From: Trichoplusia ni
Lineage: Eukaryota > Arthropoda > Insecta > Lepidoptera > Noctuidae
Direction of reading: 5' to 3'
DNA: 64,000 nucleotides
Assembly: GCF_003590095.1 (NCBI RefSeq)
Contig: NC_039488.1
Coordinates: 2,294,001 to 2,358,000 of the forward strand
Notes under the pieces: model-generated
The model's input: only the letters and a program-made list of their open reading frames with translations
The model's database searches: none
Told to the model about the DNA's origin: nothing
Translations under genes and position numbers: made by a program
In this document: piece after piece, positions 10,441 to 24,866 of the stretch
Position numbering within the stretch: the stretch's first letter is position 1
How the letters are laid out: each line of letters opens with the position of its first letter

Positions 10441-12703
10441 TGTAATGTAACGCGATGCACCCGCACTTTACATAACTTATTGGGCCGTTTATTGAAGCCA
10501 CTGTTTAATAACTTTTCCATGTCGGCTTTCTGCGTAACTTCCTTGACATTTATGTACAAAGCGGGAGTTTAAATCCTAGTTCAAAATACTTTAATATAAC
10601 AAAAACAGTTCATCAATCTCAATGAAGAGGTCAGTGCTTAGTCGTGAACTTCGACCAAACTCTGATGGGTAAATTGTAGTTAGTTTTAATTATAGCTAAC
10701 CTCTGTGCACGCTACCTCTGCAAAGTTTTAAACGATGTTTTACATTAGTTTCCCAATGTGTTTCCTGATTTTGGCTTATAATATATATCGCGCATAAAAA
10801 CTTTGTATTCAAAAAGTTTGTGAATGAGCATAATCATTTTATCTATGATAATTAAAAACTTTTATAAAAAAACATTGACGGTCTATTTCAAGCTTTTAGT
10901 TCCTTAATAAAAATGATTGAGGAAATGTTGCCTGAATAAATTATTTATTGCTTAGCACTTGGACTCCCATTAGCACAGCTATTACATTTATTTCGGTCTA
11001 ACGTCGGATTGACGGGCGTTTGTATTTTTTAAGAAGGTAGGCTTATTTTTGATAGATTTAATTAATCTTCCTTAATAAATTTTAAGAGCTCGCTTCTATG
11101 TGTTAGTCGCAGTAATATAAATAGTGATCTTATTCAAAAGTAATAAACTACACACAGGTGAATGGATTTATTAGGTTTCGGTTGGCCACTGGTTATAAAT
11201 ATTTTATTGAAAGCGTTATATCGAGCAGTCAGACTTATTGAATTTGTCATATACGCTACACGATCAACTTTTCCCCAGACAGGGGTTGTTCGAACATTTT
11301 ACTACAGATAAAATAGATTCCGCATAAAATAAACATTGAATTGAAATTATACGATAACGCAAAAGTTTAAAAGACACGTCACACCCAGCCCCGACTCTAC
11401 ATTCCGTTTCTCACACAAGTAGAGTTTTTTTTTTCAACAAAACTCGTGTGCAAACATCCGATTGTTCAAAGTTTTTGCATTTCGTCCACGTTCAGCGTAC
11501 ACTTAGGTAGACAGGTAGAGTCGGTACGAGAGCCTGTGTAGTGTAGCTCGTTGACAGTCCGAAATACGCCGGTTGAATTAGCATATAGTTCTCATGTGAG
11601 CCGTCAATCGTCCGCGTCCGCTATTCCGGAACGCTCCAAGCTTCTGTCTTTTATGTCATCAGCTAACTAAAGCCAGTTGAAGCTTTGGTTTAACCGCCAG
11701 TAGAATGTGCAGTTTGAATTGATTGCATTTTTTTTCTTTTAAATATGTATGTTAGAAAATATTTTTGTGTAGCCAATAAAAGAGTAATTTAGATGGGAAT
11801 AAAAAAATGCTTGTATAATCTGATACCAATAGCAAATATATTGTATTTTGTTTCGTTGTTACCTCGGCTATTATTATAGACTCTACATTTTCCATTACCG
11901 ATAGAAATAACAACATTTGAATAGGTATATTAAATATCTACCACAGTCTACGGTTAAATAAAAGGTAATATTGAAGTTGAACAACTGTCATTATTAGTAG
12001 ACATCACAGTTTTTATTGTGAGATTATTTTCTTGATTTGTTTATTGAATATCTGAAGGCTAGGTTACAACCCGGTATTCAGTTTCATATGCTGTAATAAT
12101 ATAACTGATTCGTTAAGCGACGATTTCATATAATTTAAAGAATAACATTTGAATATTTTTTATAGTATTTTCGTCGACGAGTATTATTTTTTAGACGTAT
12201 TTTTTCATAATATTATTTAAATAATACATATATTTCGTTGAATTCAATTTTTTAATTACGAATGCCGTTGTAATCCCCCAAAAAAATCTGTATTAACATT
12301 GCTGCATTAGAACTAAAATAGAAAAAAATACCTCAAAATTGCCTTTGAACAAGAAACTCCACCTAGACTCTGCCAAGTCATGTGTGCGTATGTTCTGCTT
12401 GTCATGTCCCATTTTCAGATCCTTGTTTTGGATTGGCTTTTGCACACAGTCCCGCCTGAGAGTAAGGGGAAGATGTGAACATAAAGGGAACCTATTCACG
12501 TTTGCTTTACGCTTTGAATTTCATGGCAAATGGAAGCAGTTAGTCAGTGAGAGGACTCTCGTACTATGCGCCAGGTGATCCAATCTTCATTACTTAGTGC
12601 AAAAGACTTTATGACTGGATTTATAAACTAGAATAAATAAATAAAATCTATAGACTTATAAGTGCAAAAGAAATTCGTAACAATGAAGTCGAAAATGCTT
12701 GGG

Positions 12704-12742
12704 ATTTTGAATTATTTCAATAATTTTGAAATAATTCAAAAT
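12704..12742. repeat. Perfect 17-bp hairpin with 5-base loop
   Basis: The arm ATTTTGAATTATTTCAA (12704-12720) is exactly reverse-complemented at 12726-12742, separated by TAATT. A 17-bp perfect stem with a 5-base loop is longer than expected by chance even in AT-rich DNA. It may be a remnant of a foldback or miniature element, or a cruciform-prone site. No target duplication is visible beside it. Confidence 0.7.
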
Positions 12743-15042
12743 AAATTAGGACAAAAATGCTATGATAAAATTTAAAAATCATGAAACTAAATATTTGTCA
12801 AATTTAAAACATATTTTGATCAGCTGAAACGAGCTTAGGTATAAGCCCACGCCTTGTGCATATTGTGCAGTCTGCATAGCAACTAGCCCTTGCTAAACAC
12901 GCACGTGACCGATACTTAATCTTGCGAATGTCTGGTTTAGCATAAAGCTGTCAGAACTTTGCAGACCACATAAGGCTATACATAAGCATCGGATTATGTC
13001 TTCAGCAGACAAAAGCTGTAAATTCATTGACTCAGTAATTACTCCGAACAATAGAAAAAGCCTTCAAAGAAATACAAAGGTAATAAGTTTAATGAACGTT
13101 GACCCCAATTTGCCTTAAAATAGAAAAGAATAAATACAATTCCTGCTTTAGAATGTTCGTGAAATCACGGCAAGTAATATTAATGTATTGTTGAGGTGTT
13201 AAAACGTAGTTTCGATATGCATTCTTCGCCGTCTCAAGCCTGATTGTGGGATTGCGTGTCCCGACTTGATAACTAAGCTAAAAGCGCACTCCACTGTTAA
13301 AATATGGATATTCCGTACGGTAGCAATATTTCTTTTTAATTTATCTTGGTAAAAATGAGCTAGAATTATTTATGGTTTATTAAAGTGATGCATCACTCTT
13401 GTATTCCAGCGCTGAACAAAGTAATAGAATTGTGCTAGTTTTTATTGTTGTTTGTAATAAACTGAAACGAGAGCACACTCTTAGTCAGTATGTACAAGTA
13501 ATAAGAAAAATAAGCAAAAATGAACTTTACTGCATTTACATAAAACTACAACAAATATCAACAATGAGACACTTGTGTGACTCTACATTGTTTAGAAAAA
13601 AATGCAACTTTGTTCGAGCTTTTAACAGAGCTTTTCATTTTTGATATTTAACTTACTGCATCAGAGGCTAAAATAAAGTATTTTGACACACTTTACAATT
13701 TGAAATACTTGCATAAAATATAGTTGACAAGTAAAACTCACATTACAGAAGCAATTAAAGTTTATTGCTAATAAATTGTTTAGAACTACGGTATCAGAAC
13801 AACAATATGATGCCTTAGTAATTAAAGGGTAGAGTGGCGCCGTGGCACTATGCGTGAATTACTATATGGGTTTGTTCTCTCTTATTGTAAACTCATTTTA
13901 TTGCTTTATAAAATTAAGAAAATTATGAAATTAGTTTACTTTCATGAATAGTTTTGTAATTTAATATAAGTGGATTGCTTTATATCTGTTATTCATCAAT
14001 CTGTTATTTATGAACCTTGCTAGCTAGACTGCATTTCTTGAGAACTTTTAAACTATTTCTTTTATTTTATTTTTTAATAAACCCTTTCTTTTAGGCACTT
14101 TATTGATATTTTAGTAGCTTTAACTTATTTCAATAACACTCTATAATGTTAAAAATATTTTAGAAGAAATATAACTGATATTTTTAAAATTAACCATTTC
14201 AGCGTAATTTTACGGAGTATCCAACACAACCTTTCCAGAATTTTTGGTAGAGTCGACATTTCTACGTTTTGAAGTAAACACAAATGCCATTAAGAGTTGA
14301 CTAAGTGACGCAACGCCCCTTTACTTGTAAATTTTATTGTTCCTTTCTTATAAATGAACATTCATAATTGGTACTAATGTGAATTAATTATACTTATAAA
14401 TGTAGCGCTATATTTTTAATTATTTCTGGCCAAATGGTGTTTTGATTGCATAAATAACCATTAAAGAGGTTTTATTTTTGTTTTTTTATTTACTTTACGT
14501 AAAAATAAGATCGAAGTTGCTTTCAACTAAAAATAGGTACAAATAATAAAATATGCTGTTAGTAACTTTTAAAAGCTCTTTACAAAAATATTTTTATATT
14601 TTTTTAATATAGATAAATTAACATTTTCAACAATTTTTGAACTATTGTTTATTTACCAGGGTTTGTCGTAAAAATATAACAAGTTAGTTATAAGGAATAT
14701 AGTAAGTGTTATCCTGTATTCCTGTTATTATGGCTTAGCTTGAAATGAAGCAAATTATAGCTACTTACTCTATTGCTTGCCGATAATCATTGACTATTGT
14801 AAGAACATAATTACATAGAGAAAAATATCTTTTGTGGCTAATGTTATTGCAATCATTAATTATCCTAATTTGTTTTAACTTTTAAATGGCTGAAAAAGCA
14901 CTAGGATGCTTTTTCCTTCTGCCCTAACTATACTTATGTTTTATAATGGATAGTAACTCATTACTCGTAACTAAGTTTAGATTTTTTTTCGACATTTCTA
15001 TCGCATGTGTATTACTCTTTTAATTTACCGTATTTTAAACTT

Positions 15043-15064
15043 AAAATTTTAAATTTAAAATTTT
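15043..15064. repeat. Perfect 22-bp AT palindrome
   Basis: The 22 bases from AAAATTTTAAA to its mirror half are fully self-complementary with no loop. They are made only of A and T runs, so low complexity explains much of the match. Confidence 0.5.
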
Positions 15065-18000
15065 GCTAGGCTATTTAGATTACGCCTTTGATCCAAAAAC
15101 GCATTATAATGTTCGACTCAAGACTATTTATGCATCAAGACATAGCATCGCTACTATTCTCATAAAAATAACTACTCGTATAACCAAAGATAAAATCCTA
15201 GTAAAATATTACAAGTGCAAATCGATAAAAAGATCGTAAAATCGATTTAGATATAAATTTTGCAATTAAAAATAAATATACCGATGCTTATCTCAAGTTA
15301 TAACGAACTATAACATTTAAGATAACATGTTTATTAATTCAAATGAAAAGTATAGAATTTAATGTTGTTTTTATCGATGGGATATCAATAACACTTGCAT
15401 ATATTAGGAGTAAGGAGGGAACGAGTCAAACTAGCTTTTAACGTGTTATAGTTAGCACCTCGTTTGATAGTGATGTGTTTAGTTGTTATTTGCTGGCTCT
15501 GGATTAAATTCGAAAAAACCTTTTTTTAGGAGAGAATATTTATAAAAATCTTAAAGGAATACTTTTTTTTTGGTTATTTTTTTGTTTCAGGTTATATTAA
15601 TTTTCGAAATTCTTGCACAAGCCCTAATTTTCTTTCAGTAAAACATTTAGAAAATTCAGGTAGTTAATACAATTTGTAGAGTTCTTTTGATTATGAAGGA
15701 CACATCATAAGATACCTCACCTAATTATAAGATAACTTAAATATTCCTTCATTTTTAATTTGAAACTGATTACAATCAACAGTTTTTATCGTGCTTCTCA
15801 AATGTTTTGCTTTCAACGCAGTATGTACCAACACTTGATTCTATAATCTTAAACATCCATAGATTTTGCATAAGATAAGCTTAAGTACTAGAATTCCAAT
15901 CAGCAAAGCCTGATATAGCAAACAAGCCATAGTTTTAATTTAATTTCAAACGAACCAGTCTCAACATGTTACGGAGACAACTATAAAATTAATATAAACT
16001 GGGAAAGTAGTAATTCCTTGAGGCATTTCCTCTCTAAATCTTCTTAGCTCTATGGAGGTGTGAATAAAGTAGTGTAAACTGGATTCAACACCTCATTAGC
16101 TGGGGCCAAACGAGCTTCGTACAAAAATAAACTCACTTTGCAATTCATGTAATTGAATACATTTGAATACTGCAGTTTTCTTGTTCACCAGATTGTCGAT
16201 GTAAACATGGTTGCAAACTCCATCATTAATTAGCTTGCTATTGCGAATGGGTGGACGTTTCGATATTTAAATTATTTTAGAATGTGTTCTATTTGCTTTG
16301 ATGTACTTTTTATTCATGAGTTGCTTTTTTTTTCATTGACCAATCAGTTGAATTATAGAATGGAATGTCGTTTTTAACCCTAAACTTTAAAATTACGCCT
16401 CAGATTTCCTCATATTTAAGGAGAAATCATGTGAAACTAATGTGATGAGTAGCTCACAGTATAATTTCAATGGCAATGGCAAATCTTCAACTATATTATA
16501 TGAAGCAAGATACAAACATAAAAAATGATGAAACCTCGTAATTCTTAACCTATTTCACCCTACCAGCTCCAAATTCTATAAAGTGAAAACGTCGCCATAT
16601 AACATGTAACTGCCGGAACTGATAAAAAATAACCCCTGACAACGTAGCGTAATGATTTTATAGCTTACTTGATAACTAGGGCTTTACGGATTGGATCCAT
16701 GCAAATCCCATTAAAATCCTTTGAGCAAACATGAATTTTTATTCTGTATTTTTTCGCGCTTCTAACAATTATTAGGCTTTTATCAGTGTCTATGCGCCAG
16801 TAAAAAATGAAATACTCTTTTGTGGAACGAAGCAATTTTATATTTATTGATTTTTTTCGAAACATCGTTCATTTTTTAGAGTTGTAGGCAAGTGTGTTAA
16901 GAAAACAGTTGCTCTCTACCGAATATAGGAGACAAAATAAAGTAGTAAATTTCTAAAACTTTGTCAGGAATTTATTTGGAAAAAATCGTTGATAAATTAC
17001 CCAATATTTAAGTACCTATTTTATGTGAATATAAGTTAAAACTAGTTCGTAAATATATAAGTAAAATTTAATAAAATAATTTTAAAAGGAAAAACAAATT
17101 AAAGCTAAACCTAATATTCAAGTTTTAAAGAGTGCGTTTGCTACCCCAACTATAATTTTCAATTTTATTTGAACAATGCTACGATGTACGATGTTACGAT
17201 GAGTAGATGGAAATACACCACTTTATATAAAGTATATGCATCTTATTATACCAAAAAGGCTAGGATATTCTAGAATAATGTAAAACGTTAAACTTTAAAT
17301 AACTAACAGATTTTGGTTTCCCGTCTCGATGTTTGTTTTGGTGAGATTTATGTTCTCAAACATACAGACGAGTTAGAAATATGTCACAAAGTAGGGCGAA
17401 GCTTGAGCGTTCACTTTGACCTATTATTTGAGGTAAATACTTAACTTTACTTATAAAAACATGTTGTTTTTTTTTCTTAATGTCACTCAATATGCCTTAT
17501 GTTTTAAGAGAAGTAAGTGTTTGTAGAGTAAACATGGAAAATGCTATTTACTTTCCCATGCCTACTATTTTATTCACTATAAAGAAAATACATAGGTTTT
17601 TGTACATAAAAGAATGCAATATTTGATATGATTGAGGCATTATCTACTAGTTAACCATAGGATGATGCAGCGATAACAAGAACCTAGACGAGTATGTCAT
17701 CTCAAAATAAAGGAGATTACACACTTGAGCATTTACCTGTTACATCACATGGAGCCGAAAGTTACAAACACAATTATGTTTTAATTAATACCATTTTGTA
17801 AAGTTGTAATTGCAGTATTTACACCTACAAGTCTTGGGTTCCAGTTTTAGATATCCGTTTACGAGATTACGCTAGTTTTATTTTTAATTAGTGCCCTTTA
17901 GCCCTATCATACATAGCCCTATTTATTTTCAAGTATTAATTAGCCAAAACTATTAAGGTCCCTAGTTGATTTAGTTTCCCATTCACGATTCAATCAACAT

Positions 18001-19844
18001 CCAATAAATTAATCTAAGCATGTATAAATCTATCTAATGTCCTTCCCTTAGGCATTTGGTTCCATTAAGATTATTAAAGCCATCAAATAATATAATCTAT
18101 AAATAATCCCTTCGACCGGTCAGGTAAGATTGAAAATTGTGAATACTGGGGGCCTTCCACTTAAAAACGTTGCGGTTGTGGGAGAGAGATGTCGCTGTAT
18201 CTGTGTAGAGTGCTGTCTCGCTACCGCACAATCTCACTTTAAAAGGAGACAAGCGACTTTTGATGTATACGAGTAAATAAAGTAACAAATCCTCTTTGTT
18301 TACCCTATACATTTTTATAAGGTAGATAAAATTAGAATTTGTCGATGGCTACTTAGATAAGATTGTCACACGTCGTACAATATTTGGAAATGAAACTTTA
18401 AGCGACTGCAACTTGACAGTTAACTAATCGATTGATTTAATTTTAATAATTTTGTCCAAGCCACTTGAGTTCGTTTATAAGAAGGTTTTATTCATACGCT
18501 CTTGCTGCACACACTTGCTTACAATATTATATTCTTTTGTTTTAATCGCAAAATCTAAAAGCTATCGCTGTTTGTAAAAGGAATACAATGTCCTCCTCAG
18601 CTATATTTGTCTTCTAATACTATTTTTGTTTATCATTATGAATAGGAGGGGCGTCTCACTTCGCGACATAACGGCTGCAATGACAAGAAGCTCCCTTGTT
18701 GATATTCATGACAAGCGGTCCGCGGACGCCGTGCCACGTAGACGCTGCGTCAGCTAAATTACTTTATTACTGAGGGTCTACCATCACCTATCAAAGTTAT
18801 ATTATAGCTGGTGTGGAAAAGAGGCGCTGCTCTACAAAGGGTAGAGTTCTATCCCTTTCGAAAATGTTACTTTGAATAGTAGTAGGTTTTTGGTGTCTAT
18901 AGGTAAGCAGAGACAGTTCTAAAGCTGTTGGGCTCCTTGAGGGCCGTATATTATAATAGTATCCATTATTTACATGTCTGAGAAGTTTTGTGTTTTGTTT
19001 GCGTTTAAATTGAGGGTTGAATTCTAGGATGCTGTGATTATGTGGAAGAGTCTAAATATTTATTATAGTTTGGCATAGAAGTAATACTGATTTAGTTTTA
19101 AAAGACTTCTGTTTTATGTGTCCATATCAGAGACTCATAAAACGTTGAAACCAAATATGTGTAGTTCGCTTTGAAATTGTCTGCACTCTTTCAAAAGATA
19201 TTCCTTTATAATAATTTGACTGGTCAAGAAAAATAGTAATGTAGATGTCCAAAGCATTCATAAAATGTATAAATGTAAATGAGGGAACATGTCACAAGAA
19301 TAAAAAGATGTAGGATGGACGATCATGTACGAAATGGTATCATAAGAATGCGTAATGAAAGTCATAAGTCTGGGCGATGAAAGAAGACGCAAGTTACCGC
19401 ATGTTGCCGCAAGTAAGACTTGTACACGCCATTTACATGTTTTCATAAATAGAGAATGTTTAAATTATACATGTACGGTCAGATCGTTGAACACAACCAA
19501 GTGTTATGAACAACTGTATACTATTAAATATAATGAGAGGCTGTAGTGCTGATGTGCTCAACTGTAAAGCACAAACGTACCAAAAACTTATCAGTCAATA
19601 AAGAATACTGATAATATTTTTAATCCTCTCTTATTAACTACTCCTCATTAATTTCGCAGCGAGTCCTAAGACAGACAATTGTTTCCCCGCCCCTCTAGCC
19701 AAGGCGACATTTCTACAATCGTTGACGTCAATATGAAAAGTCACTTGAACGTATGAAGGTGACAGGTTAAAGTCACGTGATTTAGCTAAACGAAATGTCA
19801 TTTCCAAACATTTGAAGAAAAAGAAAAAATCCAGATCAAGCATT

Positions 19845-19910
19845 TGTCCTGGGCGGGAATCGAACCCACGACCTCCAGTGTAGTAGTTAGATAGTCGTCC
19901 CTTGGCGAGA
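19845..19910 (-). mobile_element. tRNA-derived SINE fragment (head region)
   Basis: On the minus strand the sequence contains a B-box-like GGTCGTGGGTTCGATTCC followed by CGCCCAGGACAAATG. This is the junction seen in the SINE copies at 25.9 kb and 30.1 kb. The A-box part is degraded and the body is missing or unrecognisable, so this is a truncated old copy rather than a working tRNA gene. Confidence 0.55.
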
Positions 19911-20964
19911 ATGAACTTGGTGGAATACCAAGGGAGCTGGGGATTTTGGTACTGGGTGATATTCGTTAATTAACAATATTAATCCCGGTTTACAGAAGTT
20001 GCAATAATAACCTTGTATGGCGAGCTATTCCTGAAAAAAACCTCTGTAGTTGATCGTACCCAAATTATGTATGGAAGTTTAAAATTTATCAATTTATAAA
20101 CATTGTAGAAAATCTTGAGAAAACTTGTAGAGATGTGAAAAGGTTGGAAAATGTTAAGGTATTTTTTAGTTTCGCGATCATCTCAAGTTTCAGTACTTTC
20201 GTGTTTATATGATACGTATTTGTATTTTGTAAGAGGTTCAGGTATTTTGCGCTTAAATTTTACTTTGACGCTATTTTCTTGGGATAAAGAAAATACTTTT
20301 CTCTACATTTTCTGTTAACAGTCAACGGTTAAAGGATGTTGAAAATGAGAGAAGTAGTCTCGGTTTAACTCAATTAATTGAATTGTGAGAATTTTATTAT
20401 AACTTAAAATGAAATATTTGTTGCTTATTATTTAAGAGTTACAACTATAGCTATAGACAGTTCATTGCATAGCGACAGTGTAGACAACCTAGAAAGAAAT
20501 ATCGTAACTGAATATGCCTATACCGAGCTGTGAAATACTTACTAAATATTTGAAGGGTGTTAACAAATACATAAAAGTGTTTGCACTTAAAGGTCGCTTA
20601 TTGATTATGTATAAACCAAGAATAATTTCTATCTCTCCAGCCAACTTCAACCTAAGTTACCAAAACATAATATTTACGCTCTATCACAATAAATTAATAC
20701 TTCTAATATTTGCGTGTCTACTTAGCTCTGACATTTATTACAGCCTTAGTAGGCAACAGAGTTATTACTATATCGTCGAGTGATTTGCAATAATGGTCCT
20801 AATATCTCATAACTCAAATTTCTCACAATAGTTATTCAACAAACACTATATTTTCGTAAGTGGGTACCTAAATGTAAACAAGTTAGGGTGACGGCAGATA
20901 AACGTATTTTTTAAGTTGTGAGCCACAAACTGTATCGCGATTATTTTCGCAAACGTTTAAGCAA
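19911..20964. other. AT-rich sequence, no gene seen
   Basis: A plus-strand frame of 89 codons at 20514-20783 has no splice context and no recognisable protein character. I regard it as chance. Nothing else is supported here. Confidence 0.35.
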
Positions 20965-21085
20965 ATTTTAGATCACACAAATGCATGTCTGAAATGGGAT
21001 GGGATCAAACTCACAACCCGTCGGGCACAGTGGATTTGGCATGGTGACCATACCACTCGGCTATCCGATCACTCCAATTTTCATT
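20965..21085 (-). mobile_element. tRNA-derived SINE, Leu/Ser-like head
   Basis: Read on the minus strand, the head has an A-box-like TAGCCGAGTGGTATGGTCACC and a B-box-like GGTTGTGAGTTTGATCCC, followed by a short body with ATTTGTGTGATC. The pattern NNCCGAGTGG..GGTCACC..GCCAAA also occurs at 55.8 kb and, more diverged, at 58.4 kb, so these form one family. It differs from the other SINE family in this window (19.8, 25.9, 30.1 and 39.5 kb). It is not a functional tRNA: the acceptor stem does not pair. Confidence 0.6.
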
Positions 21086-23292
21086 ACAAGAAAGCGTTAA
21101 CTACTAGTTAGCAAACATCTCGACTCTAGTTATACTGAAATACATTCGTTTGCCTTCACCCTAAGACTAAATGGAATAGCAAATAAACGGACCCGTCAAG
21201 TTACAAAGTTTAGTGATTTCCTCACAGTTTTAATAAACAAAACAAAGAAATAACGAAACTTTTCGAGGGCACTCATTGTTTTCCTTGACCCCGATAGGAA
21301 AAATTTGAATATCGCGAGATTGGCGACCCAAAACAAATTTGTTAAACGTTGTGGCAAATGTTCGAACTGCTTCATATTGATCGAAGGGTTTGCATAGGGT
21401 TTGACTTCAATTTTTTATAAGATACATAGAGTTTGTTGGTATACCATATACCTCTTCTCATCAATTTCATACTTTATGCCAATAGAGCACTCTTGATGTG
21501 GTTTTACACAACCTTGAAAAATAATTCCTTTAAATATAGAGTGGTAGCACTGGCTTCCAAACCTTATACTTAAAATAAAAACATAGAGTATGTTTGAAAA
21601 CCGATCATAGAGACAGAATTATATACTTGCAGTAATGGTGAAATTACAATTGCTTAGATTTATTATTTTGATGCACACATCCGTGTCTCTAAACTCTACA
21701 TAAACGGCTAGACCGACTTTTTTTTTATAATTTCTATTTTTTTATTCAATTTTCATACGTCGTATTTAGTACGCACAAATTCATATAAAAAATCTGATAC
21801 TGTCCAATAGTAAACAGCGAATATGAGTTATTTATAAATAGCTGCAATTCCATGCATCACTCTATTAGTAAAGAAACATTTTAACAACAAACCTTATTTT
21901 TAGTTTGAAAAGCAACTTAATTGTACCAGGAAAGCGAAAACTAATAACAGAATCGTCCATCACTGTAGGCTTATTCCCAACGAAGCATTTTCGATTTGTT
22001 GCATTCATACATTTCATGAACAACCATAATTACTGGTTCGCGTGACCTATTCTGATAGTTTTGGCCCGGTAAATAAAAACTACGCCAGTACCTACCCTTG
22101 TAAACGGAATGAACGATCGCCGTAAACTATGAAATTACTACGAAGGCTTATAATGCCTCTGATTTAATTCTATTAGACGAAAATCCAAATGTTTGCCATC
22201 TCTGACTTAAGGGGTTGCGTGTTTAGATTTCTCATGCGACAAATTGGATAATTGAATGTCTTTGTGTGTGTTGACAGTGTGTCCACTTCTCTAATATACC
22301 ATGGAGGGTCAATGTGATGAAAATAAGACAGTTTTTCTGACTCTATGTTTTTACAGTCATTTTTAAACGTTAGAACTATTAATCTCTTTTTTTTCTGTTT
22401 TTTGACGTTTTAAATACGAGAATCTTTCCTAAACTTACTAATGTCATATTTATGATTATTATAGTTATTCCTGTGCAGTAAATTTGTTGTTGTTTATCTA
22501 CCAAATTTTCAAATGCCTTGTAGTCTTTCTGGCAGGGTAAGTTTTAAAATTATGCCTGCTGAGGAGGTCCGTAAACTACGTTTTAAATCAGAACGAGTAT
22601 CTTTTGCGATTTTTTTTCTGCATATCTTTTTTTATTTGGGAACTGCAGCTAAGTTAATTGGGCCAAGGCATTCGTGACGACCGCGTTTATACCTTTCAAC
22701 TGCTTTTGTCATGTGTGGAGTGTTATTATTTTGATAGACTTGATGACAGCCACTTATCTTGGGACACTGTCGTGATACGTAATCGTGGAAAAGCATGTTA
22801 TTTATAATAAGTAATTACAATAATTGTCCTAATTTGATTGTAACTTGTACTTTAGACAACAAGGCATGGAAGAATGCCTTTAAGTTGTTTTCGTCTGTTT
22901 CTTTTCTAGAGTTTACTGGTACGTCTTAAAATAGTATCATTGCTATTGTGAAAGTCTGACAGCGCTCTACATGGCGTATAGTGGCATCTCTGTTCCTACG
23001 ACTGCACTAACATTACTTCAAGACTTGTAGTGTTAACTATTAGGTCCTCTGCTAAACAGGACAATTAATTAGTATGGTGATATTGGTGCTGATATCCTTT
23101 TAAGGAAAGGAGTTGATGCAAGCATTGAGGTCATTAAGATAATATCAAAACGTGACAGGAGTGAGGAAAACGCTAGTGATAATATTTTATCAAGATTGAA
23201 TAGAAAATACTTCGAATGACGAACGCGTTTATTTATGTGGCAATCGTCAAAAGAATAAAAAAATATGTCTATACTTTATAAAAGAAGTCTGA
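21086..23292. other. AT-rich sequence, no gene seen
   Basis: I see no coding exon or element ends. There are several poly-T and poly-A runs. The sequence is consistent with intron or intergenic DNA. Confidence 0.35.
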
Positions 23293-23358
23293 AGACTATC
23301 GCCTATCAATGTCCACTGCTGGGCATAGGCCGTCTACAAGTAGCGCCACAGCACTGGG
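23293..23358 (+). mobile_element. Lepidopteran interspersed repeat fragment
   Basis: The string ATCGCC.ATCAATGTCCACTGCTGGGCATAGGCC is one I recognise as a very common dispersed sequence in moth and butterfly genomes, usually attached to retroelement 3' parts. Only about 65 bases remain, so I do not assign a family. I rely on memory of the motif, not a database search. Confidence 0.5.
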
Positions 23359-24116
23359 ACATTTATGAGAATTATTCTCAATGTTTTTACTACTCTCATA
23401 AGATGGATTTATAATAATTTGATACTGGTTTACGCACAAATGTTTATTGCTTTCGCTCGTTAGTTACATTACATCTACATACTTTGCAGCCGATTCCTGA
23501 ATACAAATTGTAGAAAAACTATTGTTGAATTAAAAATGTGATGAACTTCACCCAGACCATATGAAAGATGAACAGACAAAAAAATTGGTAACGAAGTAAA
23601 ATATCTGCAAAGCAGTCTAGATACCCTTGTGTGACCTAAATAAAAATTACTAGTTCTCCGAATTTGTCTGAAATCAAGTTTTTTTCTAAAGATCTGACTT
23701 TGTGAATACTTACATTTAACGCGTAAGTTCATGCATCAGTAATTTAACATACCTAAAGAAGATTTTTAGATCTCAATTACTACGTATTGATAAACTTTGA
23801 ATGTTTCGTGGAAAGCTTCATTTTGTCTGATAAGTAATTCTTTTTTTCAATTTTGATCTATTTATATTTTGTCAGTACCTTTTTTTTATTCCAACTTATT
23901 GTATGGGGGAATAGGCAAAATAATGAAGTACGATCACGTGACCTGGTTTTTAAGTCCAGTACTAATTCAACATTGGTAGTATAAGAAGCATTCAAACAAC
24001 AGAAACCTCAAACTTATTCGCTACAAATTGCGAAAAGTTTAAAAAACGAAGCTCACAGAGTGGCAATCGCTCTGCAACCTCGTAAAGTTGACCTGCCAAC
24101 GTGTACGTGACATGTG

Positions 24117-24420
24117 CTTATACTAAATAAATACAGAATCGTAAGTAGGTATTAATCTGAAAAGCCAGCCGATCAGATAAGTTTCCGCGTCGTATCGTCC
24201 TACCTACGGAGGCATTGTCACAGTTGGCTGGGAGTCCAGCGCGCTTGCCAAATATGTCGCAACAGATAGCGTGCCGTCGCGCGTCGCGTACGCCTTCCCA
24301 CCAAAGATTTACTACTGAAATTCTGTCACACTCCCTTCCCGACGCGACGAATGCACGTTCCATACCGACCCAGACTTCTATACAACAGTTTCGGAACTTC
24401 GTTGATTTATTTTAGAAATT
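24117..24420. other. GC-richer block upstream of the promoter
   Basis: This block is clearly richer in CpG than its surroundings, for example GTGCCGTCGCGCGTCGCGTACG near 24271-24292. Both strands have open frames of 66-81 codons, which is common in GC-rich DNA, and neither looks like a protein family I know. It lies 0.4-0.7 kb upstream of the TATA promoter at 24.8 kb and could be part of its control region. Confidence 0.35.
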
Positions 24421-24689
24421 TTAAAGAACTTAGTAACAAATATTTGGTTTCTTGTTAGTTCCGTTCCTTTGTACAGAATTTTCCGATCGAACAATTTTGA
24501 CGTATTCGGTAACACAAAGTTACGTATTTCATCCAACAAAATTAATCGGGACCTGTACCTACTTTGAACAGAGAAAGTTTAAATCGTTTAAAAACACAGG
24601 AAATGTGCAAGGAACGTGATTATGGACTGGTGATATGCAAACCCGAAGTTGGTGTGTGGTTTGAATTTGGGAAAGTTTTTTAATTTGTT

Positions 24690-24866
24690 CGCTCGTTTCG
24701 GCGGCGCGGGCGTCACGAGAGCTGCCCGTGGCTGTGGCTCGGCGGCGCTGAAGTGACGGTATCATAACATTTTCCGCCCGGCTCCTGGCGCGGCACGGTC
24801 GAGCGAGCATAAAAGGCGGGCGCAAGCGCCGATTCAACTATTCCGCAACTCGACTCCGTTCCCTCG
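24690..24866 (+). promoter_or_regulatory. TATA/initiator promoter of a plus-strand gene
   Basis: A CpG-rich stretch (GGCGGCGCGGGCGTCACG at about 24700) leads to CATAAAAGG at 24808-24816, a good TATA box. About 27 bases on lies TCAACT (24834-24839), which fits the arthropod initiator with the start A at 24836. The spacing matches a focused TATA promoter. No clear downstream promoter element is seen. Donor-like sites follow at 24867 (GTAAAT) and 24984 (GTGAGG), so the first exon may be short and mostly untranslated. The gene itself is not identified. The candidate plus-strand exon at 31.0 kb could belong to it. Confidence 0.55.

Larger units (their letters stand above)
10441..19845. other. Long AT-rich stretch without a recognised gene
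   Basis: No open frame here has believable codon content with splice sites. The region has many A/T runs, two notable perfect inverted repeats (12704-12742 and 15043-15064, listed separately) and a slightly GC-richer patch at 18655-18760. It reads as intron or intergenic DNA. I see no transposon with recognisable ends. Confidence 0.4.
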
